NCBI GenBank assembly: GCA_009692925.1
Contig: SHYG01000009.1
Coordinates: 1-49,683, forward strand
Length of the DNA stretch: 49,683 nucleotides
Source of the DNA: Dehalococcoidia bacterium
Lineage (GTDB): Bacteria; Chloroflexota; Dehalococcoidia; Lucifugimonadales; UBA3495
Reading direction: 5' to 3'
Made by a program: the position numbers and the translations under genes. This document shows, one piece after another, positions 15,854 to 24,146 of this stretch (its first letter is position 1; every line of letters starts with the position of its first letter). Below the pieces are notes generated by a model, which saw nothing but the letters and a program-made list of their open reading frames with translations, was not told where the DNA came from and searched no databases.

Positions 15854-17146
15854 CTACCCCTCCGGCACCTGCGGCCGGGGCAGGAACCAGAAGCACAACC
15901 CGCCGCCGACTACCAGGGCCAGGGCGGGCCAGAGCACCCAGGTGTAGCCGCCGGTATGGTCGTAGACCCAGCCCGAGTACACCGGCGCACCCACGCCCAT
16001 CAGCGACTGCACCGCGATAATGCCGCCCCGCAGCGTGGCGAAATGCCTGCGGCCAAAGAGGTCGCCGATCATGGCCCAGCCCAGGCCCCAGCCGGCCTCG
16101 TTGGGCGCCAGCAGCAGCATCACCACCAGCATCTGCCACACTGCCACCTGGTCCAGCAGGGCCAGCATCAGCACGCCCCCGGCGGCGATGAAGCTGCCCA
16201 AAGCGGCAATCTTCTGCTTGGACCATCGGTCGCCCAGCCAGCCCATTAGCAGCACCGCCGGGGCCCAAGCCAGAGCCCAGAACCCCATCAGGTAGCCGCT
16301 GGTGGGCTCGCTGATCCCCTTCCACACCATGATGGCCACCAGATGCACTCCCATGGCCCCCCACACCATGCTGCGCAGGCCAAAGCACCAAGCCAGCATC
16401 CAGTAGGTGGGAGTATGCAGGGCACTGCGCACGGGAACTTCCCCGCGGACGAGGTGCGTCCGGCCCGGCGTTAGCACGTCGGTGGCTGCGCCTTCGGGGA
16501 GCGGCGGGTCGCCGTCGGGCCGCATGCCCATGCTCTCGGGAGACCTGCGGAGCTGGGTAGACAAGGGCAGGACAATTGTCCACATGCCCAGTCCAGCAAT
16601 GAGCGCCGTGGCGCGCCAGCCCACGGTCTGCACCCCCAGGGCAAAGAGGGGCGGAATGATTGCGCCGCCAAAGGAGTACCCAGTCTGCGCCACCGCCATG
16701 GCCAGGCTGCGCCGTCGCACAAACCACTGGGTAACGGCGGTGGCGGTGGCCGCACCGAAGCCGCTCTGCATCCCCACGCTCACCAGTCCCAGGTACACTA
16801 CCAGGAACCAGGTGTAGCTGCTGGTCCAGTACAGGAGGACGAACCCCAGGCCGCCCAGCAGCGCCGCGAAGGTGAGCACCCGGCTGGGGCCGAACCGGTC
16901 AATCAGGGGGCCGGCGATGGGCCCCAGCGCGCCGCCGATGATGCGAGCCAGGGAGAATGGCACCGAGATGGCGGTGCGGCTGACCCCCAGGTCGCGGCTG
17001 ATGGGCAGCAGCAACACGGTGAAGCCCAGGAAGTAGGTGCCGTCGGCAAGGGCGTTAATCAGGAAGCCGGCAGCGGTGACGCGCCAGCCGTAGTAGACGC
17101 CGCGGGTGCGCCGCCGCAAGGCATTCGCAATTGTTCGTGGACCCAT
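15854..17146 (-). CDS. MFS transporter (MCT/OFA-like)
   Basis: A 430-residue protein with 12 predicted transmembrane helices and a central loop near residue 200-225. MFS hallmarks include GPLIDRFGPSRVL after helix 2 (about 77-89) and the repeated motif GWLGDRWSKQKIA after helix 8 (about 303-315). Helix 1, with GWRVTAAGFLINALADGTYFLGFTVLLLPI, resembles the monocarboxylate/oxalate-formate antiporter branch. It could move an organic acid linked to the neighbouring ThDP enzyme, which is on the same strand just upstream. The substrate is not determinable. Confidence 0.85.
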   Translation of the reverse strand: MGPRTIANALRRRTRGVYYGWRVTAAGFLINALADGTYFLGFTVLLLPISRDLGVSRTAISVPFSLARIIGGALGPIAGPLIDRFGPSRVLTFAALLGGLGFVLLYWTSSYTWFLVVYLGLVSVGMQSGFGAATATAVTQWFVRRRSLAMAVAQTGYSFGGAIIPPLFALGVQTVGWRATALIAGLGMWTIVLPLSTQLRRSPESMGMRPDGDPPLPEGAATDVLTPGRTHLVRGEVPVRSALHTPTYWMLAWCFGLRSMVWGAMGVHLVAIMVWKGISEPTSGYLMGFWALAWAPAVLLMGWLGDRWSKQKIAALGSFIAAGGVLMLALLDQVAVWQMLVVMLLLAPNEAGWGLGWAMIGDLFGRRHFATLRGGIIAVQSLMGVGAPVYSGWVYDHTGGYTWVLWPALALVVGGGLCFWFLPRPQVPEG

Positions 17147-17159
17147 ATCTACCGCAGTT

Positions 17160-17264
17160 TAGCAGGGTGCTGAAAAAGGGGTCGACGACCCGAAATCGTC
17201 CCAATTTTCGTATCTGAGAGTCCGTCCATTTTTCGCAAGATCGGGGTTTTTCAGCAGCCTGTTA
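17160..17264. mobile_element. MITE-like element with 18-bp inverted ends
   Basis: A 105-bp non-coding segment with ends TAGCAGGGTGCTGAAAAA and TTTTTCAGCAGCCTGTTA; 16 of 18 positions are complementary. The size, coding emptiness and GCTGAAAAA termini resemble small non-autonomous transposons or hairpin repeats seen in many genomes. It lies between the MFS start and the PPOX gene end. Confidence 0.45.
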
Positions 17265-17284
17265 GGGAAGAACCACTGCGGTGG

Positions 17285-17746
17285 TCAACTCCAATCGCCC
17301 CAGGCCACCACCCGGCGGGGGGTAATCTTGATCACCGGGCTAGTCTCTATAGATATGGCCGGGGGCATATCCCGGTACTGGGGGTACTTGGCCCGCAGCA
17401 GCGCAATCGCCTTGGCCTGTTCGGTCTTAGCCGGTTCATCGCCGGCATCCAGCAGCTCTGCCGTGCCGGTAATCAGCAGGTACCACAGGTGGCGCCAGTC
17501 CGAGTCGTAGCGGTCCACCACCAGGGACACCTGGGGGTTGGCCTGAATGTTGCGCACCCGGCGCAGTCGCGCGACTGGGATTCGCTTGGGCTTCTGGTCC
17601 AGGGCCGAGTAGATGAACTGGCCGTCGCAGGCGTAGCAGACGGGGATCACGTGGGGCCAGCCCTTGCCATCGGCGGTGGCCAGGTGGGCAATTGGGCTTT
17701 CGGCCAGCCGCTGGACCTGGGCGGCGGACAGTTGCGGGTGCGGCAG
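17285..17746 (-). CDS. PPOX-class (F420/flavin-type) oxidoreductase
   Basis: About 153 residues with a pyridoxamine 5'-phosphate oxidase-like split barrel. The core is SPIAHLATADGKGWPHVIPVCYACDGQFIYSALDQKPKRIPVARLRRVRNIQANPQVSLVVDRYDSDWRHLWYLLITGTAELL (about 17-100). This matches the Rv0121-like PPOX group thought to use F420 or flavin. The start is uncertain: homology begins close to a CTG at 17746, five bases after the stop of the HEAT-repeat gene. No ATG, GTG or TTG is well placed there, and the open frame upstream lies within the HEAT gene. Translational coupling with a rare start is possible. Confidence 0.75.
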   Translation of the reverse strand: MPHPQLSAAQVQRLAESPIAHLATADGKGWPHVIPVCYACDGQFIYSALDQKPKRIPVARLRRVRNIQANPQVSLVVDRYDSDWRHLWYLLITGTAELLDAGDEPAKTEQAKAIALLRAKYPQYRDMPPAISIETSPVIKITPRRVVAWGDWS

Positions 17747-17750
17747 GTTG

Positions 17751-18674
17751 TTACGGCTCCGAGGGGAAGGCCATGGGATCTTCCAGGAACTCGATGTTCT
17801 CCAAGGCGGCGCGGGCGGCCTCCTCCAGGGTGGCGTCGCCCTCCTTGATGCAGCGCAGCAAAGCGCGCTTGGCCAGCGGGCCGCCAACCTTGCCCAGGGA
17901 GCTGATGCCCGCCAGCTGCACCTGGTAGTCGTCGTCGTGCAGCAGAGGGATCAGATGCGGCGCCACTGCGTCGTCACCCAGCTCGCCGCAGGCCTGGGCA
18001 GTCTCGTAGCGGACCACCGGCTCCCGGCTCTGCAGCTCTTTGATCAGCACGGATAGCCAAGAGGTCTCACCGGTGCGCCCCATGGCGAAAATGGCGCTGG
18101 ACTTGAGTTTGGGCTCCTGACTCTTGTACGCCCACTGGACGAACTTGCGCACCTCGCCGCCGTTGAAGGGCGCCACCGCTTCCAGGCTGCGCCGCCGCAC
18201 CTCCAGATGCTCACTGGCGTCCTGCAGCACCTTCATCAGACTGTCGCGGACCAGGTTACCGTCCTTGGCCAGGATCTTCCCGTCCTGGGCCAGGGTGGCG
18301 AACTTGCCCAGGGCGTTGGCCGCGGCGGCCCGCACCTCCGGGCTTTTCTTGGATTGCAGCACCTGCACCAGCGCCGGGATGGTGGAGCGGTCTTCGTACT
18401 CCCACAAGCCTTCCATGGCCTTGGAGAGCACCTCCTCGGAGTCGCTCTTCAGGCAAATCTTGAAAATGGAGAAAAAGTCCATCTCCGCATTGTCCTCCGC
18501 CAGCCCCACCAAAGAGCTGATGAGCTGACACTGGCGGGGAGCCGGGAGCCCAAACCATACCTTGGCGAAGGCGCCCAGCTCCGACGGAGATAGGTCGGTA
18601 AGCTCAGCCATTTCCGCATGAGTGAACTCGGCGGAGGGATTGACCAGAATATCCAGAAAGTGTTGTAGCGACAT
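17751..18674 (-). CDS. HEAT-repeat protein
   Basis: A 307-residue all-helical protein of HEAT/PBS-lyase-like repeats, for example STIPALVQVLQSKKSPEVRAAAANALGKFA (about 97-126), EHLEVRRRSLEAVAPF, EPKLKSSAIFAMGRTGETSWLSVLIKEL, EPVVRYETAQACGELGDDAVAPHLIPLLHDDDYQVQLAGISSLGKVGG and a final EGDATLEEAARAALENI. Such proteins act as scaffolds; no catalytic site is seen. GAGGAG precedes the ATG at 18674. It probably shares a transcript with the downstream PPOX gene. Confidence 0.82.
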   Translation of the reverse strand: MSLQHFLDILVNPSAEFTHAEMAELTDLSPSELGAFAKVWFGLPAPRQCQLISSLVGLAEDNAEMDFFSIFKICLKSDSEEVLSKAMEGLWEYEDRSTIPALVQVLQSKKSPEVRAAAANALGKFATLAQDGKILAKDGNLVRDSLMKVLQDASEHLEVRRRSLEAVAPFNGGEVRKFVQWAYKSQEPKLKSSAIFAMGRTGETSWLSVLIKELQSREPVVRYETAQACGELGDDAVAPHLIPLLHDDDYQVQLAGISSLGKVGGPLAKRALLRCIKEGDATLEEAARAALENIEFLEDPMAFPSEP

Positions 18675-18828
18675 GGGCTGCTCCTCTAAGGTTTGGGTAG
18701 CAGTGGCTACTCGGGCTTAGTATGCAGCTGGGGGATTGAAGACGAGGCCGCTTTGCAGCAGCTGCCAACGTGTCGCCAGTGGCTTGATGGGCAACGCTCC
18801 CACCGCCTAGTGTTCAGAGAGTGGAGTG

Positions 18829-18856
18829 AGTATAGCATAACCTTTGGGACACACAA
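18829..18856 (-). promoter_or_regulatory. Promoter of the HEAT-repeat gene
   Basis: On the minus strand, TTGTGT (18856-18851), 16 bases, TATACT (18834-18829), with an extended -10 TG one base upstream. The predicted start is near 18822, leaving a leader of about 150 bases before the ATG at 18674; nothing further was recognised in that leader. Confidence 0.5.
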
Positions 18857-18868
18857 CCCGCATTGCAA

Positions 18869-20488
18869 TCACTTTCCAATTGGAAACTGGGCGGGAAACT
18901 TGGGCCGGTCTGGGCCATCCTCCGGCCGGCGGCGCAGCGATAAGATGGCGTGAGGCAGCTCATCCAGCAGGTCGGAGGCGATGACGCCGGTGTCGCCCAA
19001 GCGCTGGCTCACCGCCTGGGCCGCCAGCCCGTGGAGGTACACCCCCAGGCTCGCGGCATCCGCGGCGGACAGCCCCTGGGCCAGCAGAGCGGCGATGACC
19101 CCCGTCAGCACGTCGCCGGTGCCGCCGGAGGCCAGCGCCGGGTTGGCGAAGGGCGAAAGGCGCACCAGGCCGTCCGGCTGGGCCACCGCGGTGTGGGCCC
19201 CCTTCAGCACTACCGACAGGTTCCAGCGGGCGGCCCACTGTCGGGCCACCGCCACCCGGTCTTGCTGCACCTGGGCAGTGGTCAGCCCCGTCAATGTCGC
19301 CATCTCCCCCGGATGGGGCGTCAGCACTGCCGGCCCGCCCAGGCGTTGCCACCACTGGGGCAGCCGCGCCAGGTTGTTCAGGCCGTCGGCGTCCACCACG
19401 GTGGGCAGGGACAACGGCGGGTCGTCCAAGAGCAGCCGGCGGATAAATTCCGCGGTGCCGCCGGTGCAGCCCAGGCCGCAGCCCGCCAGCAGCACGGTGT
19501 AGCGGCCAATCTGACTGCGCAGCAGCGGCGCGGCATCGGGATGGACGCGGCCCTCCAGGTCCTCGGGCAGGGGCAGGTGGATGACTTCGGTTAGCTTGAC
19601 GGCGGCGATGGCGTCGGTGCTCTCGGGAGAGGCCAGCGTCACCAGGCCCGCTCCGGAGCGGATGGCCGCCTGGCAAGCCAAATAGGCGGCGCCAACGTAG
19701 TTGCGGGAGCCAACCACCGCCAGCACGTGGCCAAAAGTTCCCTTGTGGGAATTCAGCGGCCGGGCAGGCAAAGCACGGCTGGCCCAGGAGCGAGTCAGCA
19801 GTTCCAGAGGTATGTCCTTCTCTTCATCTAATCCCGAGGGCAGGCCAATATCCGCCACCTCCAGCCTTCCAACCTGGGCCGCGCCGGGGAAGGCCAGCAG
19901 GCCCGCCTTGGGACGGCCCAGCGTCACCGTCAGGTCGGCGGTGGGGCAGGCGGGGTCCACCTGGCCGGTATCGGCGTTGAGGCCGGTGGGCAAGTCCAGG
20001 GCCAGCACCAGCGGGCGGCGGGAGTCCCCACGGCGGGCCTCCAGCCGGGTTGCTGCCTCCCTCACCGAGCCTTCCAGGGCACGGGAGCGGCCCGTGCCCA
20101 GAATCGCATCAATCACCAGCCGGCAGCCGGGGCCCAGCAGCCGGTCCAGCGCCGCCAAATTGGGGTCATCCGCAGCCCACTGGATAATCACGCCAAACTG
20201 CCGGGCCAGCGCTTGCTTGGGGTCGGGGTCTGGGCGGCGGGTGACCATGTAGGCAATGACCTGGGCGCCCCAGATGGAAAGATGCCGGGCCGCCACCAAG
20301 CCGTCGGCGCCGTTGTTGCCGGAGCCTGCCAGCACCACGATCCGGACACCCGCGACCTTACCCAGCTCCCGCCGCGCCGCCTGCGCCACGGCCAGGCCCG
20401 CCTGCTCCATGAGGGCGTCGGCTCTGACCCCACGACGCTGAGCCGCCTGCTCCAGCGCCGCCATCTGGGCCGCGGTGACGATCTTCAT
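18869..20488 (-). CDS. nnr: Bifunctional NAD(P)H-hydrate epimerase/dehydratase
   Basis: A 539-residue fusion that repairs hydrated NAD(P)H. The N-terminal YjeF_N epimerase domain (about 1-215) contains VLAGSGNNGADGLVAARHL and VIDAILGTG. The C-terminal carbohydrate-kinase-like dehydratase domain (about 225-530) contains HKGTFGHVLAVVGSRNYVGAAYLACQAAIRSGAGLVTLA, LTPHPGEMATLTG, VLKGAHTAVAQPDG and the ATP/ADP-binding ASGGTGDVLTGVIAALLAQG. The ATG at 20488 overlaps the acpS stop as ATGA, which fixes the start and shows translational coupling; acpS-nnr is a common pair. Confidence 0.95.
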   Translation of the reverse strand: MKIVTAAQMAALEQAAQRRGVRADALMEQAGLAVAQAARRELGKVAGVRIVVLAGSGNNGADGLVAARHLSIWGAQVIAYMVTRRPDPDPKQALARQFGVIIQWAADDPNLAALDRLLGPGCRLVIDAILGTGRSRALEGSVREAATRLEARRGDSRRPLVLALDLPTGLNADTGQVDPACPTADLTVTLGRPKAGLLAFPGAAQVGRLEVADIGLPSGLDEEKDIPLELLTRSWASRALPARPLNSHKGTFGHVLAVVGSRNYVGAAYLACQAAIRSGAGLVTLASPESTDAIAAVKLTEVIHLPLPEDLEGRVHPDAAPLLRSQIGRYTVLLAGCGLGCTGGTAEFIRRLLLDDPPLSLPTVVDADGLNNLARLPQWWQRLGGPAVLTPHPGEMATLTGLTTAQVQQDRVAVARQWAARWNLSVVLKGAHTAVAQPDGLVRLSPFANPALASGGTGDVLTGVIAALLAQGLSAADAASLGVYLHGLAAQAVSQRLGDTGVIASDLLDELPHAILSLRRRPEDGPDRPKFPAQFPIGK

Positions 20489-20862
20489 GGCTTTTTGGGC
20501 TGGCACTGGGCCACCACAAAGGCCACGGCGTACTCCTGGGAGTGGGACAGGCTGAGGGCCATCTCCAGCACCCCCAAACGCTGGGCGCGGGCCTCCGCCC
20601 GGCCGTGGAGCAGGATGCCAGGTGCGCCGCTGGGCTGCCGCACCACCTCGATGTCCTTCCAGCCCACGCCGCGCACGCCGGTGCCCAGGGCCTTCATCGT
20701 AGCCTCTTTCGCGGCGAAGCGTGCGGCCAAGTTGGGTGCCCGGCCCCGGCAGTAGGCAATCTCGGCGGGGGTGTAGATGCGCTGCAGGAAGCGCGTGCCG
20801 TAGCGCTCCAGCACCTGGCGGATGCGGGGAATTTCGATGATGTCAACGCCGGTGGACAGCAT
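20485..20862 (-). CDS. acpS: Holo-[acyl-carrier-protein] synthase
   Basis: A 125-residue AcpS-type phosphopantetheinyl transferase that moves 4'-phosphopantetheine from CoA to acyl carrier protein. Signatures are STGVDIIEIPRIRQVL with the Mg-binding Asp (about 3-18), YTPAEIAYC, and the second metal site RFAAKEATMKALGTG (about 48-62), with SLSHSQEYAVAFVV at the end. The length is normal. It lies 10 bases after metF and overlaps nnr by four bases. Confidence 0.95.
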   Translation of the reverse strand: MLSTGVDIIEIPRIRQVLERYGTRFLQRIYTPAEIAYCRGRAPNLAARFAAKEATMKALGTGVRGVGWKDIEVVRQPSGAPGILLHGRAEARAQRLGVLEMALSLSHSQEYAVAFVVAQCQPKKP

Positions 20863-20872
20863 CAGGCTTGTC

Positions 20873-21781
20873 TCATTTGGCTGGGCCTATGTGCCCCGGC
20901 AAGCCCAGGTTGTCCAGAATGCGCGACACGGAGTAGCTGCGGTTGAGGACGTAGAAATGGACGCCGGGCACGCCCCACTGCTGCAGCTCCTGCACCTGGC
21001 GGGTGGCATACTCGACGCCCAGCTCCCGCACGGCGTTGTCATCGCCGCCCAGGCGGTCCAGCTCCCGGTCCAGCGCTGCCGGGATTTTGGCGCCGCACAG
21101 GGAGGTGAACCGCCGCACTTGCGCGGCGTTGAGGAAGGGCAACACGCCGGGCACGATGGGCACGTCGATGCCGGCCTTGCGGGCCCGCTCCATGAATCGG
21201 AAGAAGTGGGCGTTGTCGTAGAAGAGCTGGGTAATCAGGAAGTCTGCGCCCAGCTCCACCTTGCGGCGGGTGTGCTTGATGTCGGACTGCAAATCCGGCG
21301 ACTGGGGATGGCCCTCCGGGTAGCAGGCGGCGGCCACGCCAAACTGGAAGCGGCTGCGGATGTGCTGGATCAGCTCGCTGGCGTGGCTGAAGCCGCCGGC
21401 TGCGGGCACGAAGTCCGTCTGGCCGCGGGGCGGGTCGCCGCGCAGGGCGATGACGTTCTCGATGCCCGCCTGCTCCAGCCGCACCAGCACATCGTGAACC
21501 TCCTCCCTGGTCTGCCCCACGCAAGTGAGGTGGGCCATCACCTCCAGGCCGGCGGCGGCTTCGGCCTCGCCCTTGACCTGACCCTTAACCTGAATCGTAA
21601 TCTCCTCGGTGAACCGGCGGGTGGCGCCGCCCGCCCCGTAAGTCACCGAGACGAAGTCGGGCCGGTAGGCGCGGAGCTGGTCGATGACCTGCAGCACCTC
21701 CGGGATTCCTTCCGCAGCCCTCGGCGGGAAGAACTCGAAGGAGACGGTAGGCCGCTGCTGGAGAATGTCTTTAATCTTCAA
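20873..21781 (-). CDS. metF: 5,10-methylenetetrahydrofolate reductase
   Basis: A 302-residue FAD-dependent TIM-barrel enzyme reducing methylene-THF to methyl-THF for methionine synthesis. Characteristic stretches are SFEFFPPRAAEGI with the catalytic Glu (about 14-26), FVSVTYGAGGATR, MAHLTCVGQTREEV, ENVIALRGDPPRG (about 113-125), CYPEGHPQS and DFLITQLFYDN. It starts with TTG at 21781 and leads into acpS with a 10-base gap. It may feed the same folate one-carbon pool as the glycine cleavage genes at 44.5-49 kb. Confidence 0.94.
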   Translation of the reverse strand: MKIKDILQQRPTVSFEFFPPRAAEGIPEVLQVIDQLRAYRPDFVSVTYGAGGATRRFTEEITIQVKGQVKGEAEAAAGLEVMAHLTCVGQTREEVHDVLVRLEQAGIENVIALRGDPPRGQTDFVPAAGGFSHASELIQHIRSRFQFGVAAACYPEGHPQSPDLQSDIKHTRRKVELGADFLITQLFYDNAHFFRFMERARKAGIDVPIVPGVLPFLNAAQVRRFTSLCGAKIPAALDRELDRLGGDDNAVRELGVEYATRQVQELQQWGVPGVHFYVLNRSYSVSRILDNLGLPGHIGPAK

Positions 21782-21872
21782 CGATACTTCTCTGTCCTGC
21801 CGCTCTGGCGGGCCATTCCACCATAGCGCGGGGCAAGTTTCCGGTCAAGGGAACGGGGACGCCCTGCTGGGG

Positions 21873-22652
21873 TTAGAACCGGGGCTGGCGCTTTTCCTTG
21901 AACGCCTGGATGCCCTCCCTAGGATGGGGTGATGTGGCCACATATTCAGCAAAGGCGAGACTCTCCAGGGCGATGCTGTCTCGCAGGGGCAGGTCTTGGC
22001 CCCGCCGTGCCACGGACTTGATCCAGCCCAGCCCAGGGCGGCTCTTACCCCGCAGGGGAGCCACCAGCTTCTCCAGCTCGGCGTCCAGGGCTGCGGCGGG
22101 CACGGCGCGCAGCACCAGCCCCCAGGCCGCCGCCTCCGCGCCGGAGAGCCAGCGCCCGGTGGCCAGCAGCTCCATGGCCCGTTGCATGCCGATGCGCCGG
22201 GGCAGGCGCTGGGTGGAGCCGCCGCCGGGCATCAGGCCAAAGTTGGCGTGCTGGTCGCCCAGGCGGGCATCCTCCGCGGCTAAGGCCAAATCGCAGGCCA
22301 GCATCAGCTCCAACCCGCCGGCTAGCGCGTACCCATGCACCACGGCGATGACCAGAATGGGCAGCTCTTCCAGTTGGAACAAGCAGCCGTTGAGGCGCTG
22401 GAGGTATGCGACGAACTGGTCCAGCTGCTGGAACGCCGACTCAAAGAAGAGCAGGTCTGCGCCGGCGCAAAAGGCCCGGCCCTCGCCGCGAACCACCAGC
22501 GCCTTGAGGGATTCGTCGCCAGCCACCTCAGCCACGGCGTGGGAGAACTCGGCCAGCAGCTCCGGGCTCAGGGCGTTGAGGGCGCTGGGCCGGTCCAGCC
22601 GCAGGGTGGCAACGGCGTTTTCCGTTGACAGCTTGATGTTGGTATACTCCAC
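21873..22652 (-). CDS. Enoyl-CoA hydratase/isomerase family protein
   Basis: About 259 residues, crotonase fold. Visible motifs are VATLRLDRPSALNALSPELLAEF (about 14-36), the oxyanion-hole segment GRAFCAGADLLFFES (about 61-75) and GYALAGGLELMLACDLALAAEDARLGDQHANFGLMPGGGSTQRL (about 106-149). The first catalytic Glu (GGLEL) is kept, but the second Glu position (before FGLMPGG) appears to be His, so hydration may be altered. GTG at 22652 has GAGG six bases upstream; a GTG four codons earlier has none. It heads the run that leads to metF. Confidence 0.88.
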   Translation of the reverse strand: MEYTNIKLSTENAVATLRLDRPSALNALSPELLAEFSHAVAEVAGDESLKALVVRGEGRAFCAGADLLFFESAFQQLDQFVAYLQRLNGCLFQLEELPILVIAVVHGYALAGGLELMLACDLALAAEDARLGDQHANFGLMPGGGSTQRLPRRIGMQRAMELLATGRWLSGAEAAAWGLVLRAVPAAALDAELEKLVAPLRGKSRPGLGWIKSVARRGQDLPLRDSIALESLAFAEYVATSPHPREGIQAFKEKRQPRF

Positions 22653-22699
22653 TGGGCACCTCACTGGAGAGGTTTTAGAGGCCGGTCAGCACGGCAATT

Positions 22700-22708
22700 A
22701 CTATAGCA
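22700..22708 (-). promoter_or_regulatory. Extended -10 promoter upstream of the crotonase-metF run
   Basis: The minus strand reads TGCTATAGT, an extended -10, about 48 bases upstream of the GTG at 22652. No -35 box is evident. Confidence 0.4.
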
Positions 22709-22743
22709 GACCGAAGCAGGCCGGTGCGTCGGCGCGTGCCGCC

Positions 22744-22771
22744 GTAGGGGCGAGGCATGCCTCGCCCCTAC
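22744..22771. repeat. 28-bp palindrome, core AGGCATGCCT
   Basis: Arms GTAGGGGCG and CGCCCCTAC with a core differing from the copies at 11276 and 41112 yet still perfectly self-complementary. It lies between divergent genes. A half copy (GTAGGGGCTGGCTAGC) occurs at about 23092. Confidence 0.75.
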
Positions 22772-22793
22772 GGCGGTCAGAGGACTCCTTCAC

Positions 22794-23078
22794 ATGTCGC
22801 AACAACCCCAGACTGCCGCCATACTCCACGTTCGGGTGCAGCCGCGGGCCTCGCGCAACGAGGTCGTGGGCTACCAGGGCGAGGTGCTGCGGGTGCGAGT
22901 GACCGCGCCTCCGGAAGATGGCCGGTCCAACGACGCGGTGGTGGCGCTGCTGGCTGAGTCCCTGGGCGTGCCCAAGAGCCGGGTGCGCATCTTGCGTGGC
23001 CACGCGTCCCGGAACAAGGTGGTGTCGGTGGAGTCCCTGTCTTTGGAGGAGGCAACCCGGCGCCTGGAGGCTTTGTAA
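22794..23078 (+). CDS. DUF167/YggU-family protein
   Basis: A 94-residue DUF167 protein with the family pattern AILHVRVQPRASRNEVVGYQGEVLRVRVTAPPEDGRSNDAVVALLAESLGVPKSRVRILRGHASRNKVVSV. This conserved small protein has no settled function. It is about 100 bases upstream of the phosphatase/JAMM pair but has its own context with the half palindrome and a TATAAT box between. Confidence 0.9.
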   Translation: MSQQPQTAAILHVRVQPRASRNEVVGYQGEVLRVRVTAPPEDGRSNDAVVALLAESLGVPKSRVRILRGHASRNKVVSVESLSLEEATRRLEAL

Positions 23079-23122
23079 TCCAGCCGTCCCTGTAGGGGCT
23101 GGCTAGCTTCCGAGACCCTGCG

Positions 23123-23128
23123 TATAAT
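23123..23128 (+). promoter_or_regulatory. Candidate -10 box for the phosphatase-JAMM pair
   Basis: TATAAT about 48 bases upstream of the GTG at 23176; the -35 region is weak. Confidence 0.4.
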
Positions 23129-23175
23129 TAGTCTCCAGACAGAATGATTCGGACTGTGGTACAGGCGGCAGCATT

Positions 23176-23646
23176 GTGAAGAACCACCTGAGCTTTAGCT
23201 GGATTCTGGAGGGGTCCCTGGCGGGCGCCGAAGGTCCAACCACTCCTCAAGATTTGCTGTTTTTCAAACGCAACGACATCCTGGCCTTGATTCGGATGGA
23301 GCAGCGCACCATCTCCGGCGAACCCTGGAGCTTGGTGGATATGTTTGAGCCGGTGCCGGATTTCACGCCCCCGAACTTGGAACAGATCCAGCGCATGGTG
23401 AAGTTCATCAAGCTGCAGATCGAGACCTGGGAGCGGCCCGTGGTCGTCACCTGCGCCGCCGGCATCGGCCGCACCGGCACCGTGCTGGCCTGCTACCTGG
23501 TGAGCACCGGCTATGCGCCCGAGGACGCCATCCAGTTCGTGCGGGGGCTGCGGCCCGGCTCCATTCAGACCCGCGCGCAGCAAGATGCGGTGCACGACTA
23601 TGCCGGCTTCCTGAAGTCGCAGCCCAAGGGCCCCAGCGCGCCGTGA
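23176..23646 (+). CDS. Dual-specificity protein phosphatase-like protein
   Basis: A 156-residue cysteine phosphatase of the VH1/DUSP23-like type. The P-loop CX5R motif is intact as VTCAAGIGRTGTVLACYL (Cys at about 94, Arg at about 100). An upstream Asp-containing loop around MFEPVPDFTPPNLEQI could supply the general acid, and the helix GYAPEDAIQFVRGLRPGSIQTRAQQDAVHDYAGFL completes the domain. It starts with GTG at 23176. Its stop overlaps the next start, so it is coupled to the JAMM protease. The substrate (protein, lipid or nucleotide phosphate) is not known. Confidence 0.88.
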   Translation: MKNHLSFSWILEGSLAGAEGPTTPQDLLFFKRNDILALIRMEQRTISGEPWSLVDMFEPVPDFTPPNLEQIQRMVKFIKLQIETWERPVVVTCAAGIGRTGTVLACYLVSTGYAPEDAIQFVRGLRPGSIQTRAQQDAVHDYAGFLKSQPKGPSAP

Positions 23647-24131
23647 CCACGCCATCGGCGCCGATACAAGTGCCACCCACTCTGCTGGCGCAGGTCTACC
23701 GTGAGGCGCGACGGGCCTTCCCCCACGAGTGCTGCGGCTGGCTAGCGGGATCACGGGATGGCCCGGCGGTGGACCGGCTGCGCCCATGCATCAACGCTCA
23801 GGAGTCTGGCGGGCACCCCACCGTGGCCCAGCGCGGCGCCGAGACTGCTTATGTGCTCAGCGGACCGGACCTGCTGGCGCTGAACCACTCGCTGGACAGC
23901 CCCCAGCCGGCGCGGATTATCTACCACTCGCATCCCAACGGCCGGGCTTACTTCTCGCCCACGGACCGGCAGGTGGCCCGCAGCCCCTGGGGCGATGGCC
24001 CCGCCTACCCGGTGCAGCAGCTGGTGGTGGGAATTGACGCCCAGCGGGTGGTAGAAGCCGCGCTGTTCGCCTGGTTCGATGCGGCGGGCGACTTTGTGGA
24101 GATCGCCCGGTACCAGGGCGCGGCGGTTTAG
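23643..24131 (+). CDS. JAMM/MPN+ (Mov34) metalloprotease-like protein
   Basis: A 162-residue JAB1/MPN domain protein. The zinc-site motif is complete: the acidic residue in PHECCGWLAGS (about 27-37) and HSHPNGRAYFSPTD (H-x-H and the final Asp, about 95-108). Bacterial members cleave isopeptide or C-terminal tails of ubiquitin-like sulfur carriers (ThiS/MoaD type). No carrier gene is adjacent. It begins with GTG overlapping the phosphatase stop as GTGA. Confidence 0.88.
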   Translation: MTTPSAPIQVPPTLLAQVYREARRAFPHECCGWLAGSRDGPAVDRLRPCINAQESGGHPTVAQRGAETAYVLSGPDLLALNHSLDSPQPARIIYHSHPNGRAYFSPTDRQVARSPWGDGPAYPVQQLVVGIDAQRVVEAALFAWFDAAGDFVEIARYQGAAV

Positions 24132-24146
24132 ACCTACCCCATTTAG

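Noticed and set aside
14818-16020. 400-residue open frame on the plus strand
   Set aside because: Antisense to the ThDP enzyme gene with composition typical of shadow frames; the minus-strand protein has full ThDP motifs.
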